Assembly: GCF_001506075.1 (NCBI RefSeq)
Contig: NZ_KQ947475.1
Location: forward strand, 3,520,660-3,584,659
Reading direction: 5' to 3'
DNA length: 64,000 nt
Source: Vibrio sp. MEBiC08052
Lineage (GTDB): Bacteria; Pseudomonadota; Gammaproteobacteria; Enterobacterales; Vibrionaceae
Part shown: in pieces, positions 55,322 to 64,000 of the stretch
Position numbering within the stretch: the stretch's first letter is position 1
Layout: each line of letters opens with the position of its first letter
The notes under the pieces: generated by a model
The model's input: the letters and a program-made list of their open reading frames with translations, nothing else
Database searches by the model: none
Told to the model about the DNA's origin: nothing
Translations under genes and position numbers: made by a program

Positions 55322-56097
55322 TGGTGGTGCAGAATACGGGTGAACACATTGACAACCTACTGTTTGATAATGTGGAAAATATTAACCGGGATCAAGACTA
55401 TTGGTTCCAGTTGCGGGGTGATAATTCCAATGTCCTGATTGATGCGGCGACCCCGTTATTTGGTCTGTCACTCCGGGTCCGGAGCATGACCAGTTGTCCG
55501 AATATCGAACAGATCTATCATCAAACGGTTGAAGAGATCAAAGCGATCGAAATCGAACTGACCGAGAAAGGTTTTGATAATGCCGTATTGATGGCTTATC
55601 GATACATCTTGTGTACGTTTCTCGATGAAGCCGTGATGGGCACTGAATGGGGATCGTCCAGTATCTGGGCATCACATTCGATGCTTTCCCGTTTTCATAA
55701 TGAAACCTGGGGTGGCGAAAAGGTCTACACCATTCTTGCGCGTCTCGAAGGTGAACCACAACGCTATAAGCTGCTGCTGGAGTTTATTTATCACTGTCTG
55801 ATCCTTGGCTTCGAAGGCAAGTATCGCGTGATGGAAAATGGTCACAACGAGCGCGAAAGAGTGATCAGTCATTTATACGATATGCTGGCCGCGCTTGAAG
55901 AGAAAAAGATTCAACCGCTCAACCAAGCGAATCAACATATCGTCGATGCCAAGTACCGTCTGAATCGCCAACTACCGGTTTGGTCAGTTTTTCTTGGATT
56001 CTTCCTGCTGTGGAGCGGGATCTTTCTGGGTTACACATGGTTATTGCACGAGAAATCTGCTGACGTTGTGAACCAGTTAAGTCAACTTCTTAATTAA
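55321..56097 (+). CDS. tssL: T6SS inner-membrane protein TssL (DotU/IcmH-like, VasF)
   Basis: 258 residues. The cytoplasmic hook domain has YILCTFLDEAVMGTEWG and LSRFHNETWGGEKVYTIL, both typical of DotU/TssL. A single C-terminal membrane helix (VFLGFFLLWSGIFLGYTWLL) anchors it. It lacks an OmpA-like peptidoglycan-binding extension. It binds TssM and TssK. The gene overlaps tssK by one base. Confidence 0.95.
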   Translation: MVVQNTGEHIDNLLFDNVENINRDQDYWFQLRGDNSNVLIDAATPLFGLSLRVRSMTSCPNIEQIYHQTVEEIKAIEIELTEKGFDNAVLMAYRYILCTFLDEAVMGTEWGSSSIWASHSMLSRFHNETWGGEKVYTILARLEGEPQRYKLLLEFIYHCLILGFEGKYRVMENGHNERERVISHLYDMLAALEEKKIQPLNQANQHIVDAKYRLNRQLPVWSVFLGFFLLWSGIFLGYTWLLHEKSADVVNQLSQLLN

Positions 56098-56119
56098 TTT
56101 TTTAGGCTAGGTGATCGCT

Positions 56120-58846
56120 GTGATCCGAATTGAATTACCCACTCTTATTTCAAAGTTAAACCAACAAAGTAAGCTGGCGCTTGAGCAGGCAGCTTCTTTA
56201 TGTATCGAACGCCAACATCCTGAAGTGACATTAGAACACTATCTCGATGTTCTGCTGGAAAATCCACTTTCGGATATTCGAGTCATCCTCAAGCAGGCCA
56301 ACATCGATTTTGAAAGTGTCAAACAGGCGATTGCCAGCTCGTACACCCGTGAACATGCACTGGACACCTATCCTGCTTTTTCGCCATTGCTGGTGGAATT
56401 GCTTCAGGAAGCCTGGTTATTGTCTACCACTGAGCTAGACCAACAAGAGCTACGCTCCGGTGCGATCTTTTTGGCTGCGTTAACTCGCGTAGACCGCTAT
56501 TTGCCCGTGCGTTTGATTTCGCTATTAGAAAGTATCAACCGTGAAACACTGAAGAAAAACTTCGCTGCGGTTGTGGCTGATTCTTCAGAAACGGCTGTCG
56601 AAAAAACAGCTGAGAAACGCGGTGCAAAATCACCGCTGACGGAAGCAACGACACCATTACAGAAATATTGCTCGAATATTAGTGAACAAGCGCGTCGTGG
56701 CGAGCTTGATCCCGTTTTATGCCGTGAAAATGAAATCAATCTGATGATTGATATTCTCTGTCGTCGCCGCAAGAACAATCCGATTGTAGTCGGTGATGCC
56801 GGGGTGGGTAAAAGTGCCATGATTGAAGGCCTTGCACTGCGTATCGAAGCGGGCAACGTGCCTGACCAACTGAAAAATGTTGATATCATGGCGCTCGATT
56901 TAGGTCTGCTTCAGGCGGGTGCATCGGTAAAAGGTGAATTCGAGAAACGTCTTAAAGGCGTGATTGATGCGATCAAATCGTCTCCGACACCAATTATTCT
57001 GTTTATCGACGAAGCGCATACCTTGATCGGTGCGGGTAATCAAGAAGGCGGCGCTGATGCGGCGAACTTGCTCAAACCTGCACTGGCGCGTGGTGAGTTG
57101 AGTACGGTCGCAGCGACGACTTGGAAAGAGTACAAAAAATACTTTGAAAAAGATCCGGCGCTGACCCGTCGTTTCCAGCTGGTTAAGCTGGAAGAGCCGA
57201 GTATCAACCAAGCCGTTGATATCCTGCGTGGTCTCAATAGTGTGTATGAGAAAGCACACCATGTGTTGATCACCGATGAAGCGTTGAAAGCAGCGGCAGA
57301 ACTCTCGGCTCGCTATATTTCAGGCCGTCAGCTTCCGGATAAAGCGATTGATGTGTTAGATACCGCTTGTGCCCGTATTGCGATTCACCTGACTACGCCA
57401 CCGAAGCGTCTCGCGCAATTGGAAACCAATTGCTACCAGCGTCAGCTCGAAATCGATATGTTGGAAAGAGCCCAGTTCCTCGGCAGTGAAAATGATGTCA
57501 AACGTCTCGATGAGCTGCGTGCTCAGGAAGATCAGGACGAGGCAGAAAAATTAACACTGCTTGAAAGCTGGGAAAGCCAGAAAGCGCTGGTTGAGTCAAT
57601 TATTGAACTCCGTTCACAGCTGATCGCAATGTCGTTTCAGCATGCTGAAGAAGCCGCCCAATCGGTTGAAGCCGCTCCATTTGAAGTTTTAGATGAGTTG
57701 GCGGAAGGGCAGGATGTGTCCGAAGAGCAGTCTTCGCAAGAGCAATCTCCGCAAGAACAGTCTCCGCAAGAACTGATGGCAGCGCTGAAAAGCGAGCTGA
57801 AAGAGAAGTATGCTGAGCTTGAAGCGATCCCACATCGTGAGCGTCTGATTTACCCACAAGTGGATGCTGACCAGATCGCTGAAGTCATTGCAGACTGGAC
57901 CGGGGTTCCTGTCGATCAGATGAACACCGATGAATTGCACAAAATTACTCATCTGACATCGATTTTAGGCGAAACCATCAAAGGTCAGGATACGGCTATT
58001 GAACGGGTTCACCGTCATCTGCTGACTGCCCGTGCTGACTTACGTCGCCCCGGTCGTCCGAAAGGTGCGTTCCTGTTGGTAGGGCCAAGTGGTGTCGGTA
58101 AAACAGAAACTGTTATTCAGCTGGCAGAACAACTGTATGGCGGACAACAATTCCTGACCACGATCAACATGTCTGAATATCAGGAGAAACATACCGTTTC
58201 ACGTCTGATCGGCTCACCTCCGGGCTATGTCGGTTACGGTGAAGGTGGTGTTTTGACCGAAGCGATCCGCAAAATGCCTTATTCGGTCGTGCTGCTGGAT
58301 GAAGTTGAAAAAGCCCATCCTGAAGTGCTGAATATTTTCTATCAGGCGTTTGATAAAGGTGAGCTTGCCGACGGTGAAGGGCGGGTGATCGATTGTAAGA
58401 ACGTGGTGTTCTTCCTGACATCGAATCTCGGTTATCAGACCATCGTTGATTATGCTGACGAACCGAAAATTATTGCTGATCGGTTGTATCCTGAACTGGC
58501 TGACTTCTTTAAACCAGCATTGCTGGCCCGGATGGAAGTGATTCCTTACTTACCGCTGAAGAAAGAAGTCTTGGCTGAAATCGTTCAGGCGAAACTGACA
58601 CGCTTGGAAAAACTGTTCCAAGAGCGTTATGCCGCAGAAGTTGAGATTGCCGACTCACTGATTGAGGAAATCCTGACGCGGGCGACCCGTTCTGAAAATG
58701 GCGCGCGGATGCTGGAAGCGATTATCGAAGGACAACTGTTACCACCGGTTTCGCTGGCATTGCTGAACAAACTTGCGCAGCGTGAACCGATTAATCGCGT
58801 CTATCTGGCTGCGGTTGATGGTGAATTCATCGGTGAGGTTGAATAA
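56120..58846 (+). CDS. tssH: T6SS sheath-recycling ATPase TssH (ClpV/VasG)
   Basis: About 908 residues, AAA+ ClpB-like disaggregase. N-domain, then Walker A GDAGVGKSAM (about 235) and Walker A GPSGVGKTET (about 655) of the two ATPase domains. It disassembles contracted TssBC sheath. I choose the GTG at 56120, which yields MIRIELPTL as in known VasG; the GTG at 56111 is also open. The middle domain contains an unusual S-P-Q-E-Q repeat from a 15-base tandem repeat at 57730-57774. Confidence 0.95.
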   Translation: MIRIELPTLISKLNQQSKLALEQAASLCIERQHPEVTLEHYLDVLLENPLSDIRVILKQANIDFESVKQAIASSYTREHALDTYPAFSPLLVELLQEAWLLSTTELDQQELRSGAIFLAALTRVDRYLPVRLISLLESINRETLKKNFAAVVADSSETAVEKTAEKRGAKSPLTEATTPLQKYCSNISEQARRGELDPVLCRENEINLMIDILCRRRKNNPIVVGDAGVGKSAMIEGLALRIEAGNVPDQLKNVDIMALDLGLLQAGASVKGEFEKRLKGVIDAIKSSPTPIILFIDEAHTLIGAGNQEGGADAANLLKPALARGELSTVAATTWKEYKKYFEKDPALTRRFQLVKLEEPSINQAVDILRGLNSVYEKAHHVLITDEALKAAAELSARYISGRQLPDKAIDVLDTACARIAIHLTTPPKRLAQLETNCYQRQLEIDMLERAQFLGSENDVKRLDELRAQEDQDEAEKLTLLESWESQKALVESIIELRSQLIAMSFQHAEEAAQSVEAAPFEVLDELAEGQDVSEEQSSQEQSPQEQSPQELMAALKSELKEKYAELEAIPHRERLIYPQVDADQIAEVIADWTGVPVDQMNTDELHKITHLTSILGETIKGQDTAIERVHRHLLTARADLRRPGRPKGAFLLVGPSGVGKTETVIQLAEQLYGGQQFLTTINMSEYQEKHTVSRLIGSPPGYVGYGEGGVLTEAIRKMPYSVVLLDEVEKAHPEVLNIFYQAFDKGELADGEGRVIDCKNVVFFLTSNLGYQTIVDYADEPKIIADRLYPELADFFKPALLARMEVIPYLPLKKEVLAEIVQAKLTRLEKLFQERYAAEVEIADSLIEEILTRATRSENGARMLEAIIEGQLLPPVSLALLNKLAQREPINRVYLAAVDGEFIGEVE
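57730..57774 (+). repeat. Three 15-base tandem repeats inside clpV
   Basis: Three imperfect units of the pattern GTCTCCGCAAGAACA encode S-S/P-Q-E-Q/L. The repeat keeps the frame and lies in the linker before the second ATPase domain. Confidence 0.85.
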
Positions 58847-58848
58847 CG

Positions 58849-60380
<1,532 letters not shown>

Positions 60381-60384
<4 letters not shown>

Positions 60385-61073
60385 AATTAGGAATTTCTCG
60401 CTCAGTCATGAGCTTGGCGACACTGATGTTATTTCCCGCGGTTGCAGCCATTGCGGCAACCGATCCCCAAATGCCGAAACCGGAGACGTTATCCAAACCG
60501 GAGCAGTTGGTCGAACAGGCAAGTCAGTGTCGCAGTGTCTCGGAGCGTCTGGAAAGATTACGTTGTTTTGATCGGGTGTTTGAAACGCCGTTGCATCTGA
60601 CGCCAGTCAAAGAGCAGACGGTCGGGGCATCGGAGTCGTGGCTACATGCGATGGATTCATTGGCGAAACTTGGTGACGGCAAAATGATGCATCTGACCGA
60701 ACAAGGGGATGATGCTTGGTTGATCCTATTGGCAGCAAATCCAGCATCACGATTCGCAGATGATCAAAAGCCGGTGTTAATGATGAGCTGTATTCACCGG
60801 ATCAGCCGGGTTGAACTGGCACTACCGAGCGAAATCCCTGATGCAAGAGCCAAAGTCACGATCCAGCGGGAAACACAATACTGGCGTAGTGATGATGCAG
60901 GCTTGTTACTTTCCTCGGGACGCGGTATGCCGGCAATTAGTCTGATGAAAATTATGGCCGGGCAAGACAACACGGTGTTGCGTTCTAATTCAAAGGTGGT
61001 TGATGGTCTGACTTTCGATACCTCGGGTTTAAGCGAAGCACTCAAGCCGTTAAGAACACGTTGTGATTGGTAG
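60381..61073 (+). CDS. vasI: T6SS-associated periplasmic protein VasI (TagO family)
   Basis: 230 residues with an N-terminal signal-like segment (LATLMLFPAVAAIAATD). QCRSVSERLERLRCFDRVF holds the two conserved cysteines of the VCA0118/TagO family. The role in T6SS is accessory and not well understood. It overlaps vasH by 4 bases. Confidence 0.85.
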
Positions 61074-61081
61074 CTGAAATT

Positions 61082-62485
61082 ATGGAATTATCTGAATATC
61101 GCCCGTGCATTACCACACCGATTGAGGGAGAGAACCCTGTCGGTGAACGGTTGATCGACGATTCACTATTTGATTTTGTCGAAGATCAGATGATGAAAGT
61201 CGGTTCGCTGTCCCATGCCAGTGTGCAATGGGATGAAGTTGAGCACAGCGTTTTAAAACTACTTAAAGAAAAATCAAAAGATATCAAACTGTTGGTTTAT
61301 CTCTTACAGTGTTTGCATCATCAAGTGACACCGGCGCGGTTTAATTTGTCTCTGTTTATCTGGGCTGATTTTATCTCCCTGTTCTGGGAAGAGAGTTATC
61401 CGGCACCGGGTCCGCGAGGCGCATTACCACGGCGTAAATTTTTTGGACAGATCATCCAGCGTTTTGGCATTGCCATCGACAAACAGGATTTCAACCGTTT
61501 TTCCGGCGAGTTAATGAGTGATCTGGAAAGTGCGTTGGAGAGTCTCAATCAGGCGGTGGAAACCAAAGGATTGGTAACGGAGGACTTTTCCGGACTCTTA
61601 AACACCATTCGCTCGAAAATGCGCTTGGCTGAAGAGCGCCAGCGTGCCGAACAGAAAGCACAGAAGCCGAAGTCACAACCGCAGCAGGACACCGCAACAA
61701 CCAGCAGTCCTTTATCAGTTGACAGTTCCAGTGATAAAGCAGCCAGACAGACCTTGTTGAAAGTGTCTGAGTTTCTTGCTGAACAGGAACAAGGCATCGG
61801 GCTGGCAATTCGTTTGCGTCGTCATGCGGTGTGGTCCGGCATTCTCTCTGAGCCTGACCATAATCCGGACGGAGAAACCATGCTGCGGCCGATGCAGCAA
61901 GATCGCATCAAAGACTACCAAGATCTGATGCGTAGCCCTGATTTGTCCTTATGGCGCAAGATCGAACAGAGTCTGACGATGGCGCCTTATTGGTTTGAGG
62001 GGCAGATGATGAGCTATCAAATTGCCCAATCTTTGGATAAGAAAGAGTGGTGTCGGGCGATCCGGGAAGAAACGACTTATTTTCTTGAGCGTTTACCCAA
62101 GTTAAAAGAGCTGAAGTTTAAAGGCGGGCAACCGTTTGTTTCAGAAGAAGTAAATGTATGGCTGGGAGAGCAGGAGCAGGCGACCACGCAGGCTTCGGTG
62201 GTCGGAAGCTGGCAGGAAAAACGTAAGGAAGCATTTACTTTGGCAAAAGAAGCCGGAATTGCTGTCGCTCTTTCCATGATTAATGGCGGCCTTGAAAAGG
62301 CGGTCGAACCCCGGGATAAATTTTATTGGCGGATGATGTCTGCTGATTTGCTCAATGAACATGGTTTTTCAGCCATGGCCGAAGAGCAATATCAGACCTT
62401 GTATCGTCAGGCGGGTTCAGCAAGTGTTTCAGAGTGGGAACCCTCACTCATGCAACGATTAGAGAAATATTCAACGTCAGAGTAA
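61082..62485 (+). CDS. tssA: T6SS assembly protein TssA (VasJ)
   Basis: 467 residues. The N-terminal ImpA-type domain has PCITTPIEGENPVGERLIDD and, later, WADFISLFWEESYPAPGPRG. A Gln/Ser-rich linker (about 205-225) precedes the C-terminal VasJ domain. It coordinates sheath and tube polymerisation. I take the ATG at 61082 (MELSEYRP); the frame also opens from a TTG at 61067 overlapping vasI. Confidence 0.92.
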   Translation: MELSEYRPCITTPIEGENPVGERLIDDSLFDFVEDQMMKVGSLSHASVQWDEVEHSVLKLLKEKSKDIKLLVYLLQCLHHQVTPARFNLSLFIWADFISLFWEESYPAPGPRGALPRRKFFGQIIQRFGIAIDKQDFNRFSGELMSDLESALESLNQAVETKGLVTEDFSGLLNTIRSKMRLAEERQRAEQKAQKPKSQPQQDTATTSSPLSVDSSSDKAARQTLLKVSEFLAEQEQGIGLAIRLRRHAVWSGILSEPDHNPDGETMLRPMQQDRIKDYQDLMRSPDLSLWRKIEQSLTMAPYWFEGQMMSYQIAQSLDKKEWCRAIREETTYFLERLPKLKELKFKGGQPFVSEEVNVWLGEQEQATTQASVVGSWQEKRKEAFTLAKEAGIAVALSMINGGLEKAVEPRDKFYWRMMSADLLNEHGFSAMAEEQYQTLYRQAGSASVSEWEPSLMQRLEKYSTSE

Positions 62486-62501
62486 GCGAAGGATATCGTC
62501 C

Positions 62502-64000
62502 ATGTTGAAAAAGATTTTCGGGCTGCTAAAAAAATTAATGCCAAGCATGGTAGCACTGGTGCCGGCATTACTGTTAGTTAGCTTTATTTTAATTAATATT
62601 GCCATTTGGTGGGCTGGTCCATGGCTCACAATTTATGACACAAAACCATTAGCGAGTATTACTGCGCGGCTTTTTGCCAGTCTGCTCGTCTTTTTGCTGG
62701 CGGCCGCTGTATGGGGTTTCTGGCAGTGGCGGAAACTACAGAATTACGAAGCTGAACAACAAAAAGAAGAAATTTTCCGTCAAGACCCGATTAAACTGAT
62801 GGAAGAGCGACAAGAAGTTGAGCTCAATCAGGTGATTACCAATATGCGTAAGAGTCTGAAGAATAAGCGCGATTTTCTCTACTCTTCCCCTTGGTATCTG
62901 GTGCTCGGTCTGGAAAATGCCGGTAAAACCAGTCTGATTAACCGCTCCGGACAGAACTTTACCCTGTCTTCAGTGATGCGAGCTTCGGGGCAGCGCAGCG
63001 AAAATCAATATTCATTTGACTGGTGGATCGGCGACAAAGCCGTAGTGATTGACCCCGATGGTGAGTTGCTGACGCAAGGCAACCGTGATGAAGACAATGA
63101 CGGTGAGATGGAACGTCGTTTGTGGAAGCACTTTGTCGAATGGCTGGAGCGCACCCGTAGCCGTCGTCCGTTGAACGGTATTGTGCTGGCTCTGGATGTG
63201 TCGCATCTGGCGACAGCTAAAGCCTCTGAACGAAAAGCCTATGCCAGTATTCTGCGTGCCCGCCTGCGCGAGTTGATGGAAACCATGTCAATTCAGTTAC
63301 CGGTCTATATTGCACTGACCAAACTGGATCTGCTCTATGGCTTTGAACCCTTTTTCAGACACTATTCCAAAGCAGAACGAGAAGAAGCATTAGGATTTAC
63401 TTTTCAACTCAATCCGAATGATGACCAAGATGCTTGGTTAGGAGAGTTCGAAAACGATTATCTACAGTTCATGTCAACCATTAATGACATGCTGCCAAAA
63501 GCGGTTTCCGTGCCGATGGAAGCAGAAGAACGTCATGGTGTTTACAGTTTCAGCCGTCAAATTTCCGGGCTGAAAGATATTCTGACGCAGTTCTTCCGCG
63601 AAACATTGGGCAATGACCAATATTCCTTGTCTGCTGTGGTTCGCGGGGCTTACTTTACTTCGGTGTATCAGCAAGGTGTGCCGACCAATGCGTTTGATGA
63701 TGCGGCCTCGCGTCGCTATGGTTTAGACCATGCGATCAATCGTGCGCAAATCGCAAAAAATTCGACGGTCTATTTTACGTCGCAGTTATTTAGCAACATT
63801 ATCTATGCCGAGTCAGGTCTGGCATCGGACAACCGCCGGGTTGCCAAGCGCAAACGGCGTCTGATGATGTTGTCGGGCGTTACCTGCGCCATCGCATCAT
63901 TATTACTGTTTGGTGCGTGGCAACGTTATTATGCCGTCAACGTTGCCCATGCGGATGCGGTACTGACCAAAGTGAATGAGTTTAAAAATGAGTTGCCGAA
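62502..64000 (+). CDS. tssM: T6SS membrane protein TssM (IcmF/VasK), 3' end missing
   Basis: Runs past the window; about 499 residues are visible. Two N-terminal membrane helices (VALVPALLLVSFILINIAIWW and FASLLVFLLAAAVWGFW) are followed by a cytoplasmic NTPase-like domain with the Walker A LGLENAGKTSLI and an NKxD-like TKLD. A third helix (SGVTCAIASLLLFGAW) starts near the window end, before the periplasmic part that binds TssJ. AAGGA lies before the ATG. It completes the TssJLM envelope complex. Confidence 0.95.
   Translation, partial: MLKKIFGLLKKLMPSMVALVPALLLVSFILINIAIWWAGPWLTIYDTKPLASITARLFASLLVFLLAAAVWGFWQWRKLQNYEAEQQKEEIFRQDPIKLMEERQEVELNQVITNMRKSLKNKRDFLYSSPWYLVLGLENAGKTSLINRSGQNFTLSSVMRASGQRSENQYSFDWWIGDKAVVIDPDGELLTQGNRDEDNDGEMERRLWKHFVEWLERTRSRRPLNGIVLALDVSHLATAKASERKAYASILRARLRELMETMSIQLPVYIALTKLDLLYGFEPFFRHYSKAEREEALGFTFQLNPNDDQDAWLGEFENDYLQFMSTINDMLPKAVSVPMEAEERHGVYSFSRQISGLKDILTQFFRETLGNDQYSLSAVVRGAYFTSVYQQGVPTNAFDDAASRRYGLDHAINRAQIAKNSTVYFTSQLFSNIIYAESGLASDNRRVAKRKRRLMMLSGVTCAIASLLLFGAWQRYYAVNVAHADAVLTKVNEFKNELP

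Overview
The window looks like a chromosomal segment of a Vibrio-type gammaproteobacterium. The best evidence is the right-hand third: a PAAR gene, a Sel1-repeat gene and tssB-tssC-tssE-tssF-tssG-FHA-tssJ-tssK-tssL-clpV-vasH-vasI-tssA-tssM, in the same order as the large type VI secretion cluster of Vibrio cholerae (VCA0105 to VCA0120). The glycerol (glpFK, glpABC) and iron (fecBCDE) genes also read as enterobacterial/Vibrio orthologues.

Layout. 1-4.1 kb, minus strand: a fructose-type PTS operon (PRD activator, EIIA, EIIB, EIIC, class II ketose-bisphosphate aldolase cut by the window edge) with a CRP-like site and a perfect inverted repeat upstream. 4.2-6.4 kb: a patchwork of mdaB, a stump of its usual divergent lysR neighbour and an MNT-HEPN gene. 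7.0-17.7 kb: an AT-rich eight-gene biosynthetic cluster. 17.7-18.1 kb: a scar with an IS-like end. 18.1-24.1 kb: a TonB-dependent receptor and a FecBCDE-like ferric-chelate ABC importer. 24.2-31.4 kb: glpK-glpF (minus) and glpABC (plus) around a shared control region. 31.5-38.4 kb: a second unusual locus with an AvrD-family protein in two overlapping frames, a P-loop ATPase, an MMPL/RND exporter, a LolA-like periplasmic protein, an outer-membrane barrel and a LuxR-type regulator. 38.8-44.3 kb: a small exported protein, a LacI regulator, a soluble FIST-MCP receptor, and a CDF metal exporter with a long His-Asp microsatellite followed by a MarR regulator. 45.0-64 kb: the T6SS cluster, with tssM running off the end.

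Two systems stand out. The first, at 7.07-17.65 kb, has the full enzyme set known from the dapdiamide antibiotic pathway of Pantoea agglomerans: two 2,3-diaminopropionate enzymes, an Fe(II)/2-oxoglutarate oxygenase, a free-standing A-T NRPS didomain, a type II thioesterase, an ATP-grasp ligase, an AMP-forming ligase, an asparagine-synthase-like amidotransferase and an exporter. Here the two ligases are fused in one 822-residue protein. The predicted product is an N-beta-fumaramoyl- or epoxysuccinamoyl-DAP dipeptide aimed at glucosamine-6-phosphate synthase. The second, the AvrD locus, joins a syringolide-synthase-like protein to a lipid-type export route. It has a 20-bp lux-box-like palindrome in its divergent promoter and a LuxR-type gene at its end, which suggests a regulated, exported small molecule.

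All functional calls come from reading motifs and gene order; no database search was run.
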